Assembly: GCA_025345505.1 (NCBI GenBank)
Contig: JANVCC010000073.1
Coordinates: 10,078,628 to 10,142,627, forward strand
Reading direction: 5' to 3'
Length of the DNA stretch: 64,000 nt
From: Todiramphus chloris collaris
Taxonomy: Eukaryota > Chordata > Aves > Coraciiformes > Alcedinidae
Shown here: positions 48,491 through 59,244 of the stretch, piece after piece
How the letters are laid out: each line of letters begins with the position of its first letter
Position numbering within the stretch: position 1 is the stretch's first letter
Made by a program: the position numbers and the translations under genes
The notes under the pieces: model-generated
The model's database searches: none
What the model was told of the DNA's origin: nothing
What the model saw: only the letters and a program-made list of their open reading frames with translations

Positions 48491-48606
48491 GGAAAAAAAC
48501 CCCAAAAAACAGCCCAACGAAACAAATAAAAAGCCTAAAACAAAACAAACAACCCCCCCCCCCCCAAAAAAACAAAAACAAAAACAAAAAAAACCCCAAA
48601 AAAAGC
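48491..48606. repeat. A/C-rich low-complexity tract with C13 run
   Basis: About 115 bp made almost only of A and C, with AAAAC and AACCCC units and a run of thirteen C (about 48553-48565). The lysine-, proline- and asparagine-rich frame on the + strand and the phenylalanine- and glycine-rich frames on the minus strand come from this composition and are not genes. It mirrors the T/G-rich tracts on the opposite strand. Confidence 0.9.
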
Positions 48607-49141
48607 CATGGTATGTCCATCTCTTGTAAGCAGTATAGGATGTGTTTTGATCTCTCACAAACTGACCACAAATTTCCAGCTGTCAATTTGCCAGTCTGAG
48701 CTTATCCCTATAGAAAACTAATGCCCAAAACCATTTAAAAATTGTGAATCTCTAATCTGCTGATGAGGTAAAAGCAGTAAGTGCTTTGATTCAGTCACAT
48801 AGTGTGGGTTTCAAATGATGAAGAGGAAAAAGCTTCTGTTGGTCCTAAGCTCTTCAAGACTGCTGGGGTGCTGCTGAGGAAATACAGACTGAAGTGCTGA
48901 AAACACACCTTTCTTGTGTCCTCTTTACAGACTTGGCAAAAACTTGAGTCTGTCAGTCCTCAGAGGCTTTTAGAGCACTTTCCAATTTTATGGGTAGAAG
49001 GCTATGAAGGACTTGAATAAAGTTATGAATAGAACCAAGCATGTTTCTGGTCTAGGATGCTTTGACCTTTCACTGTCTCTGTCTAAATAGCTGTGGCCAT
49101 ACAAAATACTCTTCTCATAGCATTTGACCAAAGTTTTACCT

Positions 49142-49476
49142 TCTCTTTAGCCTGGAGAAAAAGAGGCTCAAAGGCGGACTTGCCACTGTGTGCAGCTAAC
49201 TGAAAGAAGGTTTTAGTGAGGTGGTGGTTGGGCTCTTCTCACAAGTAACAAGACAAAAGGAAATAGCCTCAAGTTGTGCCAGGGGAGGTTTATGAAAACA
49301 TTCACTGAAATGGTTGCCCAGGGATGTTGTGGAGTCACCATCCATGAAGTTATTTAAAAGACATGTAGATGAGGTGCTTAGGGACATGGTTTAGTGGTGA
49401 CCTAGCAGTCTTATGTTAATGGCTGGACTTGATGATCTTAAAAGTCTTTTCCAACCAAAATGATTCTATGATTCTC
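49142..49476 (+). mobile_element. CR1 LINE 3' fragment
   Basis: About 335 bp: TCTTTAGCCTGGAG, GGTGGTGGTTGGGCTCTTCT, GTAACAAGACAAAAGG, CCTCAAGTTGTGCCAGGGG, a shortened stretch before GGTTGCCCAGGGATG, then GTGGAGTCACCATCC and the 3' UTR TTAGGGACATGGTTTAGTGG, GGCTGGACTTGATGATC, TTTTCCAACC and the tail TGATTCTATGATTCT. Relative to the family, several internal stretches are missing (after GGCGGACTTGCC and after GGAGGTTTA). It belongs to the same subfamily as 52688-52970. Confidence 0.93.
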
Positions 49477-49825
49477 TTAGAGTCATACTTACTTATTGTA
49501 AGCCATGTACGAACAACCTTCACACTACTGCCATTCATTATATCCAGGATTGAAAACATAAGGGGGGGAGGGGGAGAAAACATAGTGGTTGCAAAGTTAG
49601 ATATCCTGACAAAGCATAGGTCAGTGTAATTATGGAACTGCAACTTTTACTCTTCGCTCTGGCTGCCTATTGAGTACAGCTGGCAGCTCAATGTGGCAGT
49701 GTTCGTTAGAGCTGATTTTGATAAACTTTGAGAGCTATCTCATGCAAAATTGCTTTTTGAAGAATCAAATTTTCACAATTTCAACTGACAGTTTGCACTA
49801 GCTATACAATCTAGTGAACACTAGC

Positions 49826-49883
49826 TAGCTGTATACACTGTATGCAGTTTCAGGTAGCTGTATACACTGCCAAGCAGCGGTAC
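49826..49883. repeat. 29-bp direct repeat, about two units
   Basis: The 15-mer TAGCTGTATACACTG occurs at 49826-49840 and again at 49855-49869, a spacing of 29 bp. The rest of the unit is diverged. The upstream sequence has further TAGCTATACA and CTAGCTAG words, so the locus may be the remnant of a small minisatellite. Confidence 0.8.
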
Positions 49884-50540
49884 TCACACTAACTAGCTGC
49901 ACAGCTCATTCCTTAAGACTTGGAGATTACCTGAATTACAAGGAGGGAAAACAGTCATGCTACTGAATTTCCTTATGGGGAAGTATCATGGAGGGGAGGC
50001 ATCCACAAAACAGACAGCAGCTGCTACCCAAAAAGCAGATTCATTATAATCTTGTATAGGATCAGAGAGACTAATTCCAAGCAGTTTTTCTACAATACTA
50101 CTTTTATGTGAGCTCTTGTTCTGGATTTACCTTCTGACAGATATTGTGACCCTGTACCTCACAGCAAAGGGTAGAGCCACGAATGAGGCACAGCTCTTCT
50201 CAGGTGAAAGGCAGAGAAGACAGATTCCATATTATTTCATCCTGCAAATACTGCTTTGAACAAGGTTCTTAACATGCTAAGTGCTGATCTGAGCAAAATA
50301 AAAATTGAGTTACTTTTTAAATGCTGGTAGCTAAATATGCATTGCATTTATGCCCAAGTAAACTTTAGGTATTCCTATTTATGCAAGCTTCCTTTTGCTG
50401 AGGTGTAAATCGTCATGTGGGTGAGCTCATGCAGTGTTGTTCCTCTGATGGAACTGACACTATTGGTATAAAGAAGACACTCTTGCTTTCTAGTGCCTCC
50501 TGCCTCTTTGCCATCTCCTGTCTCGTAAGCCATTAAATGC

Positions 50541-50570
50541 TTTTAAAGAGTTTCTTTTAAAGAGTTTCTC
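50541..50570. repeat. 14-bp tandem duplication
   Basis: TTTTAAAGAGTTTC is present twice in direct succession (50541-50554 and 50555-50568), followed by TC. It is a simple short tandem duplication. Confidence 0.9.
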
Positions 50571-52687
50571 TGCAACACTGCCAAAGGCAGTGCTTGCATA
50601 GATTGTCTGCATTGTAATTGCCAGTCACAGAAAGCTAAAGCTGTTTGGCCTACTGTTATCTGGCACTTTATATTTTAATTTCATTTTTTTTTAACGGCTT
50701 TGTTGCTTGAGTGAATAGGAATGAGACAAATGGATTTCTAAATATTGGAGTGGTTTTGTGGCCTTTCTTTTTTTTTTGTTCTGTTTTGTTTTGGTAGTGA
50801 TGGGCTGGATTCCACTCAGTGTCTCATCGGAGTGGAACAATGTACATATTCTGTCATAACAAAACAGGACTGAGGAATTTTGTAGCTCAAGGGGCAGAAC
50901 AAGCAATGAGTACACTTGCAAATCTTATGGGTTTCGGTCTCAGTTTAAAGATCTTATTTCATAAGACCATGTAAAATACGCAGGTTAGGTGCGGTCTGAT
51001 TTTGGCATGTCTCCAAAAAGACATTAACCAGAAATCACGAGAATTCTGTTTATTTGTTGCAGCAAATACATAAGCTTTCTGGAAATGGTTAGCTTTGTAA
51101 CCCTTCTGTAAAGACATCTACTTCCCCATCAATTTAAATTACTTTGGCTACTCCCCTTTTTATTAAATAGTCTTTGCATACATGCTATTTATATAGTGAA
51201 TACACATTTCAGTATCAGAGTTGGGAAGAAATGCTTTTAAAGCACTTTAGTGATCACAAAATTTGTGGTTTGCACTATTTCTGCTGAAAGCTGAGTCTCC
51301 TTATAATTGAAAGTTTGTACATTCAGGCTGGGAAGTAAGGGGTAGCTACTAGACATATTTCTTGTTCAGTGTTTTCTACAGAAACTAAGTTGCTTAACAC
51401 AAGTCAGCTGGACTTTCGTCAGCTGCAGTGAACAGTTATTTCACTCTTATTTGACTCCTACCTTCTTTTATTGCATTAGTAAATATGTGTAACTATAAAT
51501 TTAGTTCCAGACTTTGTTTCATGTGTGGGCAGTTGGTCATGATGTATATGCAGAGACAGGTGCTGGTTAACTCAAGATATGTGTGATTTAGAGAAATAAC
51601 ATTGCTTCCATTAAATACACTTATTTAAACCTGTAGTTGTCTCTTCTGGATTGATGTTGCTATTTAGGTGAGAGCATTGGTAGGTCATTCACATTCCTTA
51701 CTCTAAATAAAGAAATTTTCTGCCTTGCAAATTTCTCTTTAATTTAGATCAGGCTTGACAAGCTGTTAAAAACAGGAAGAGCAGCCTACCACAACTCACT
51801 GGCTGTTTGCAGGAATGGGTCAATGAACTTCATGGACCTCTCTAATGTTATATGTGGATTTTATTTTCATATGAATTCTGTGCAGTCAGTGCATATTGTC
51901 ACGTGACAGTCAACATGAAGTAATAACCCAGGTTTACTATGTAGGTTTATTCATTTATGGTTAGTAGAATAGATCAGTTAGGCTGTATTTTTAATGAACT
52001 AGAGCAGCTGTACAAGGTTAACTGGATTATTTTAATGACTGAGTGATTTCTTCCCCCACAGTCTAGTCTTGGCTAAAAATATTTATCTAAAATGTACCTT
52101 CTATTGTCAACATTTAGTTGTGCAAATCTTGATAAAAACCAGAATGATTCAATGTAATAAATGTCTATCAAAAACAGACTTCAGGAAAAATGCATGCATC
52201 AGTAACATTTCATTTTACCAGGAGCAGAAGATCTATTTTTCATGCAACATATCTAAATGAAGAATCCTCTGCCATAAGAAAGAAAGCATAAACAAGTGTG
52301 TCATTCTGTACACATCCCCTTGAACTAAGTACTATGTCATTCTAAGCTGAGAGCTTGGTTCTTTTTAATTCTATCATGAAATTTTTATCAGACGGAAAGA
52401 AAAAGAAATTTCAGCACCACAAATACATATTGCATATCAGCGCAAGGATGAAAAAGGCAAGGGTTGTTTCTGAAAGCTATTTTCCAATTGCATGTATCAA
52501 ATTCATTGCAGAGAAATTAAACTGTAGAAGCTTTTTCTGAGAGTAGATTGTTGTTGTAGTTCCTTTGTATTGTAGTTGTTTCAAGAGCTGAAGGCCCAGT
52601 TTGAAAACAGATTATAAGGGAAAGGAGGATTGACACCTTCTTTGGTATTGCGTATCCTGCAATTTGTTCTTCCAAATCTCTCAGTCT

Positions 52688-52970
52688 GTTCTCCCAAATA
52701 ACAAGGAACAGGACAAGAGGAAATGGCCTCAAGTACTGCCAGGGGATATTTAGGTTGGATATTATAAAAAAAAATTCTTCACAGCACTTGTAAAGCATTG
52801 GAACAGGCTGCCCAGGAGGTGGTGGAGTCACCATTCCTGGAGGGATTTAAAATATGTGTAGGTGTGGTGCTCAGGGACATGTTTTAGTGGTGACCTTGCC
52901 ATGCTTAGTTAACTGCTGGACTTGATCTTAAAGGTCTTTTACAACCAAAATGATTCTTTGATTCTATGAT
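52688..52970 (+). mobile_element. CR1 LINE 3' fragment
   Basis: About 283 bp: TTCTCCCAAATAACAAGG, GACAAGAGGAAATGGCCTC, GTACTGCCAGGGGATATTTA, TTGGATATTA, GGAACAGGCTGCCCAGGAGG, GTGGAGTCACCATTCCTGG, then the UTR GCTCAGGGACATGTTTTAG, GCTGGACTTGATCTTAAAGG, TTTTACAACC and the tail ATTCTTTGATTCTATGA. It is the same subfamily as the copy at 49142, in the same orientation, 3.2 kb away. Encoded ORF2 frames are broken. Confidence 0.93.
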
Positions 52971-53863
52971 ATGTTGTGTGTGACCAAAGTTTAGCTGTTA
53001 TTTTGGAATTTTTGTTCTGCTGTTCTAGATGCTGAGTGCTCTCAGTTATATCCTGTGAAACATAATGATGCTATCAGAGCCCTTTTCTAGATGTCATAGA
53101 AAAATAAGCAACCATTCATTATTTTTCTACCTGGTATGTAATCTATGAGTGAAATGAACAATGTAATTCTCTATGCACAAGTAATCTATGTTTCATGTGT
53201 CTTAAACTATGGGGAAGCATACAAGTTGCTGTTGATTCATCTGGGTAATAAGAATCATTAACAGTATGTGTGGGACTTAAATACTGTACAGAGATTTTCA
53301 TTTGTCAGGGAGAAACAAGTGGCTTCCAGCTTTCAGAAATCTAATTATTGAGATACTGAGATATTTCCTCTTTTGTGTCTTAATTTCTTCCATTCACTGT
53401 TTAAATAGTCATCTATTTAATATCTGTTGTGCTGGAGAGCAACAGAGAAGCATTAATTTTATAGCTTAGTGGTTATAGTATTCATGTGGACTATGGAAAA
53501 CCTCTGCTGCAATTAATATTTATTCACATAAAGTCAAATCAGTCCATCGGAAGAGACTGAGAGGGACTACTCCCAACACAGACAATAGCTTATGGAGGGA
53601 GGGAAGCCTGCCTGGTTAATGCAAAGCTAAGAAGGACTGACACCTGAATGTGGCTCTCCTACCATTTAGGTTAGCCCTTAGATCAATAGTTTAGTGGTTA
53701 TTGCAGGGCTACTGATTCTTGAGTTCTGATAATCATCTGTGGAAATCACAAACCTTCCTCAGAGGAGCTGTTAACAAAGCTGTTTTGTTCATATGAAGAA
53801 AATCACTTTTGGCAAAAAAATGCTTTCCAGTTAGTGATGTAACATTTTAAAAATCCAACTTCC

Positions 53864-53902
53864 TTTTTTTTTTTGGGTTTTTTTTTGGTTTTTTTTTTTG
53901 GT
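53864..53902. repeat. T/G-rich low-complexity tract
   Basis: Long T runs are separated by GGG, GG and GG. The composition is the same as in the other T/G-rich tracts. Confidence 0.88.
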
Positions 53903-54423
53903 TACTTGAAAACAGTGACATTTTCTAAGTTTTCCTGTGCAGATACCAAGCTGATGTGTGACAAATATTTGAACAGGAAGATATGAGTACTTACTGAATT
54001 TATTCGGGGACATGCGCGAAATCTTCACTGGGATTGTTCTGTTAAGGATGATATACTTGAGAACTGTGTCACAAAATGGGAAACGCAGTGTTATTCCATC
54101 CTAAGGGGCCAGCTGAAAAACTGCAAAGGCACAATCCAGCTCTGCAAATATCCATTTTCTGAAGATAAGTTGGATGAACATTTCTGTTCAATGAGGGAAA
54201 TGATTATATTTAGCATTAAGTGATTATTGCACCGAAAACAATCCTTATTACTGACAATACTGTCAATCTGGTGCATGAATCATCAGAGCATTAAACACAT
54301 TTAAAACTCCACCAAACCCAAACCTATTAAGATTGCCCAGTGATGGATTAATTGCCATTCTGTAACCATAATAAAACTGTGAAATTATGTCCCTTTTTAT
54401 GGAAGTGGCAATTGTAGCCCATC

Positions 54424-54443
54424 TTTTTTTTTTTTTTTTTTTT
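54424..54443. repeat. Poly-T run
   Basis: Twenty T residues, with AATTTTG following. Confidence 0.9.
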
Positions 54444-55374
54444 AATTTTGTTTTATATTTTCTGTCACAGTGTTGAAGATATTAATAAATAAAATTATAA
54501 AACTATAAAAAGACACATGTAAATAAAATATATAAATGTGCCAAGAGTTGCAATCTGACATGGAAATCATTCATTCAGTAATTTTCACTGTGTCAATAAT
54601 GAAAGTCATAAATAGTCAGGAATAGTAGTACTAAAACACGCCAGAAAAAAATTACGCTGATGTTATCAGGTGTTTAAAGTTCCTATTGTCAGCACAAGGG
54701 GAGAAACAGCTCTTGTAGCTGAGGAAGACCAGGTGACTAGCAAATCAATATATTTTGGAAATGATCTTTGTAACCTTTAAAGGAAGTAATAAATGTACTT
54801 ACAGGGAGAATGATGAGTCTCAGATGTAAGTGTCTGGCAATGGAATGCATGTGAAAATTAATACACTTTGAATACAGATTAGTTCAGTTTTTGTAGCTGA
54901 ATTTTTGTCAAAACTTAAATTCCAGTGACTGCAGGGTATATACATATGACACAAAGTTTAATGTTCTCAATTTGAGAAGTATATCCTGATGTTGAAAACC
55001 CTCAAATTGTTGAGGGTCCTCTTCACTTCAGTTTTCCACCTTACTTGATTTATATATTTGACTTTTTTATTTTTCATATATTTTCTTGATGAATACCCAG
55101 AACACTAAGAATCTGCAGATTCCATACTGTATAGTTACAGACAAGCTCTTTGTCATTTATCTCAGAATTTTTTTAAGCGGTATGGATGAAGGTATTCAGA
55201 AGACATTGCATGCAATATTGCTGGCAAGAGAGTCCAGAATTAGATCTGTAAGTTGTGTTTCTTTCTAAACGGTCAGATTAAAATTGTGTACCTAACTGTT
55301 ACAAAAGCATGACTAAAATTTTGATGCAGAGGTTTTTTCTTGGCATGACATCAGAAAATTCACTAAAAGACATT

Positions 55375-55488
55375 TGCCTGGATACAATCCTGTGTAATGT
55401 GCTCAAGGCAAACCTGATTTGGTGGGGAGTTGGACTATATGATATCTAGAGGTCACTTCCAACTCTGATGATTCTATGATTCTGTGAC
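55375..55488 (+). mobile_element. CR1 LINE 3' end, very short
   Basis: About 114 bp of CR1 3' UTR: GGATACAATCCTGTGTAATG, a GCTCAAGGCAAACCTG stretch, GGGGAGTTGGACTATATGAT, CTAGAGGTCACTTCCAACTC and the tail ATGATTCTATGATTCTGTGA. Severe 5' truncation is usual for CR1. Divergence is moderate. Confidence 0.88.
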
Positions 55489-55782
55489 ATGTCTATAATG
55501 ACTATTAAGTTATAATTTGTGATAAAGAAGACATTAGAATTAGCAGATGATAGTCTTAACAGAAGCATGAGTATCAAAAGATGGAAGTTTTGGAAAATGC
55601 CTTCTTTGTTGTTCCAATGTCACTTGCCACTCTCATCTAGTCTTCTGGTTCTGTGATGATTCAGAAGTGGTGTGATCTACAGAATGCCCAATTCTGTATA
55701 TAAGATGTTAAGAGATGCCTGGACTCTTTTGGTTTTGTGTTTTCAGACGAATAAAATATATCATTAATTGTGTAGTTACATT
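55489..55782. other. Unique DNA, no gene seen
   Basis: This short spacer lies between a CR1 end and LTR-B and has nothing recognisable in it. Confidence 0.6.
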
Positions 55783-56235
55783 TGTGACTGTTTGAGTTAA
55801 CTCCAGGTGCCCACCAAAGCTGCTTTATCCTCACCACTACAAAGCTGGACAGGGGAGAGAAAATAAAATGAAAGGTTCGTGGGTCAAGATAAGGCAAATG
55901 GGAGATCAGTCACCAATTACCATCATGGTCAAAACAGACTCGACTTGGAGAAAATTAATTTAATTTATTACCAAACAAATCAGAGTAGAATAATAAGAAA
56001 TAAAAACTAAACCTTAAACTAACTCTGCCCCACCTCTTCCTTCTTTCCAGGTTTAATTTTACTTCTGATTTGTCTACCTCCTCCCCCCACAGTGACTCAG
56101 AGGGGCAAGGAACAGGGGTTGTAGTCAGTCACACATTGTTTCTGATGCTCCTTCGTTATCAGAGGAGGACTCCTCACATTTTTCCCCTATTCCAGCGTGC
56201 AATGTCTACCATGGGAGACACTCTTCCATGAACTT

Positions 56236-56325
56236 CTCCAATATGGGTCTTTCCCACAGACTGCAGTTCTTCATGGACTGCTCCAGCATGAGTCTTCTCC
56301 ACAGAGTGCAGTCCTTCAGGAGCAG
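56236..56325 (+). repeat. 45-bp tandem units inside LTR-B
   Basis: Two successive diverged units, starting CTCCAATATGGGTCT (56236) and CTCCAGCATGAGTCT (56281), each containing CCACAGA-TGCAGT and a CTTCA-GGA core. Earlier units may exist upstream. Repeats of this kind are a feature I associate with this LTR family. Confidence 0.75.
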
Positions 56326-56606
56326 ATATGGGGTCACAAGTCCTGCCAGCAAACCTATTACAGTGTGGGCTCCTCTCTCCATTGGTCCATAGGTCCTATC
56401 AGGACTCTGCTCCAGTGCAGCCTTCCCATGGGGTGACAGCCTCCTTTGGACCCACCCACCTGCTTCAACATAGGGTCCACCATTAAGCTCCATGGGCTGC
56501 AGGTAGAATCTCTTGCCACCTCCTCCTTTTTCTTCAATGACCTTGGTGTCTGCATAGCTATTTCTCTCACATATTTTCATTCATCTGCCTAGCTGCAGTT
56601 CCACCA

Positions 56607-56665
56607 TTTTGTTTTGGGATTTTTTTGTGTTGGTTTTTTTTGGGTTTTTTTTTTTTTTTTTTTTT
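56607..56665. repeat. T/G-rich low-complexity tract within LTR-B
   Basis: TTTTGTTTTGGGA, T runs broken by GTGTTGG and GGG, and a final run of 22 T. It lies where the LTR family has a shorter T-rich stretch, so it expanded after insertion. Confidence 0.85.
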
Positions 56666-56846
56666 CCTTCTTAAATATTTTATCACAGATGTGTTACCAG
56701 TGTTGCTAATTGGCTCAGCTTTTGCCAGCACCATCTCTGTCTTGGAGCTGACTGGCACTGGCTCTATCGGACATATGGGAAGCTTCTAGCAGATTCTTAC
56801 AGAAGCCATGCCTGTTACCAAAACCTGTCCAAACAATCTCAATACA

Positions 56847-59244
56847 AGGACTAACATGGTTCTGGAGAGGGTTATGCACATTCATCCTTTCCTGTACCCT
56901 AGATGCTGGACTTCACACTACAAACCTAATAATTGCCCCAAGACTTCTGGATTATGAAATCCAGAATAGATATCTATTTGCAAAAATGTTTATAAAACCA
57001 GAGTCACAGAAGGGGAAAAATATTGTTTAACCTGGAGCATAAGTATCTCTTTTTAGAATGGTGAAATATGCTGTCAGGTGTATTACATTTTCACCCCAAG
57101 TCCTGTTATCACAAAGAGGGTAATGTCCAAGGATTGCCTGTGATTAGTGTGTGCATAGATACAGTAAGATGTAAGTGTGATTCTTCAGAATTAAATTCTG
57201 TGGAGAGAAAATAAGGGAGAGCAGGGAGAGAAGATGAAACTGTTCATACTTTACCCAACTTTGATAATTATCTTCTTGGATTAAATTTGTCTAATCCATG
57301 TAGCTATTGATTTGGCAAGAATTTGTGTTACTTCACATAATTAGCCATGCTATACCATCTCTTTCTTCACTTTTCAATTATATTTCCTAAGGCTTTTTGT
57401 ACTAAAATATTGCTGATTGCATATAAATTAGAATAATGATTAACTTTAGCAGTAGATGGCACTGTAAGGTGTTAATTTATACGATTTTCACTGAAAAGAT
57501 GAATTCTGTCCAGTTTTTAGAATGGAAAACATATTGTTACTGCACCTTAAACACCCTTATACAGACATGTGTTGCTAGAAATACTTTCCGTAACTAGTTT
57601 TTTTACTTATGCTTTCAGAAGGACAGAGCTCTGTGCCTATTTCATTTGAAGGCAACAACAGGTGATTTTTGGTAGAGGTTGGAAATAATGATGTCTTGTT
57701 TTTCTAATAAACAATTTACCTTTGTAATTACTTGTTACTGATATTGACTTCAAGCCTTTATCCATACAAATGGAGAAACTTCATGGAGAATCTAGGAGTT
57801 GAATAGTTGCGATTGCCAGGATTAATTCTTCAATGGCGGTATTATAAAAGTGGTATTTTCTGTTTCCACTGATTGGCAATATAGTAATTAACAATTAAAA
57901 AGTTACTTGATTGCAACACTTCTTCTTGACAGTATTTCATAATCTGTCAGTTGTCATTCTGATGGAAGATAGTGTGAAATATCAGATGTTTCATGGAAAA
58001 GTTTTTGTGATGTTAAGAGTGTATTTTGTGAACTTATTTTGTTGAGAACTGGTAACTGGAGTAGAGTATGAACTTGATTATGCAATTAAATTATTGTTAT
58101 TCATATGAATATTGATGGGTTTAAAAGATTTGCAGTCTGATCTATTGCAGTCTAAAAAAATCTAGAATGAATTTATGGCAGAAATAATGGATGAATACTT
58201 GCACTTTATTATGTTTGTTTTTTAAAAAGTCCCAGAAGTATGTTTTGAAAGGTAAATGAAAAACCTTTACTAACCATTTTATATTCAATAACTATCGAAC
58301 TTTTCGACATAGAACTTTTTTATGGCTCACAACTGCTTTTTTTTGTGGAACATAAGTTAAACAGGGTAAAAGTCAATACATTGTTAATGTTTTAAACGTT
58401 TAACAGATGAGAAATAAGACTGCTTTCTGGAAAAGTTTTGTTTATTTTTTTATTACACAACAAGAATACAGTGTTCAGTCATTATTTTTAACTGTGCTTT
58501 CTCATGTTTTCATAAGCTGCCTTTTGCCCTATGTCATATTGTCCTTTGTGTGAAGTGAATTCAAGAGAAATTTAAATTTCCAACAAAATCTTTTAGAAAA
58601 AAAAAATACTGTTCTGTACTGTGCTTTCAAAATATTAATATAAATATGTTTCATTTCTAGGAGGATGATTGTCATTGCACAAAAACTTCCTGTGATTTGT
58701 TCACTTTGGCTGTTGTCTGGCCACACACTGCCATAAGTAGTAATCATTTTATTTCTAATATTAGAAGAAAGAGGTAGTAATTAGCATCCGGGCTGTGCAG
58801 ATGAATTGGCTATAGACAGCCCTTTCATTAGTTTTATGGTTTTGCTACCCATCAATTTCAGTATTCAGCCAGAACAACCCTTTCTGTTTGTCCTTCATTA
58901 AACATGACCCTAGGTGTCTCCATTTCTTCATTTCATTAATGATTTCTGCCAGAAAGTTGAAAAACAGCCTATGCTGTAGGTGACTGTTGTAGCATTTGTC
59001 CATCAGTGGAGAATCTAAAGTCTCTTAAATGAAGAGCAATGAAGCAGTGAGTTGATGTCTGTTGATTTCAGCTGAATCTGTGATGATGCATGACTTGGTC
59101 TTGCCTCATTGTTTTAATGTGCTAAACATATTCCCATATAAGACTGCAAGCAAGGCTTTTATGTGGTTTCCTACATCTCTTCTGAAACTTGAGTCTGAGT
59201 AGTGTCAATTCTAGTCCTTTCCATTAGATTTTGTGCTGATAACT
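56847..59244. other. Unique AT-rich DNA, no gene seen
   Basis: No gene or repeat family recognised. A CTCF-like word is listed at 57449-57463. Confidence 0.5.
57449..57463 (+). promoter_or_regulatory. Possible CTCF binding site
   Basis: GCAGTAGATGGCACT agrees with the vertebrate CTCF core CCASYAGRKGGCRSY at 14 of 15 positions, the first base being the only mismatch. It lies in non-repetitive DNA. Sequence alone cannot show binding, and chance matches to degenerate motifs occur over 64 kb. Confidence 0.4.

Larger units (their letters stand above)
47183..49141. other. Unique AT-rich DNA, no gene seen
   Basis: No gene or interspersed repeat. It holds an A16 run (48000-48015), a T16 run (48149-48164) and the A/C tract at 48491-48606. 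Confidence 0.55.
49477..52687. other. Unique AT-rich DNA, no gene seen
   Basis: No gene or interspersed repeat recognised over 3.2 kb. Local repeats at 49826-49883 and 50541-50570 and a G-rich patch at 49562-49575 are noted separately or here. Confidence 0.5.
52971..55374. other. Unique AT-rich DNA, no gene seen
   Basis: No gene seen. The part at 54090-54420 has mixed composition with homeodomain-type words (GGATTAATTGCC, AAGTGATTATTG) and few simple repeats, and is my best candidate in the window for conserved non-coding DNA. A T/G tract lies at 53864-53902 and a T run at 54424-54443. Confidence 0.5.
55783..56846 (+). mobile_element. LTR, avian endogenous retrovirus (family B)
   Basis: A roughly 1.06-kb LTR. 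The left end is TGTGACTGTTTGAG, a changed form of the family's TGTGGTGGGTTGACC, followed by CCAGGTGCCCACCAAAGC. Next come GTGACTCAGAGGGGCAAGG, GAGGAGGACTCCTCACA, a block of 45-bp repeat units (56236-56325), GGGCTGCAGGTAGAATCTC, GACCTTGGTGTCTGC, a T/G-rich insertion, TTTATCACAGATGTG, GGAGCTGACTGGCA, GGAAGCTTCTAGCAGATTC and the right end CTCAATACA. No internal retroviral genes follow, so it is a solo LTR or an isolated one. Flanking duplications are not evident. Divergence from the remembered family sequence suggests considerable age. Open frames of 124 and 79 codons inside it are not genes. Confidence 0.88.

Noticed and set aside
48455-48699. Glycine/phenylalanine-rich and lysine/proline-rich frames on opposite strands
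   Set aside because: Both are translations of the A/C-rich simple-sequence tract.
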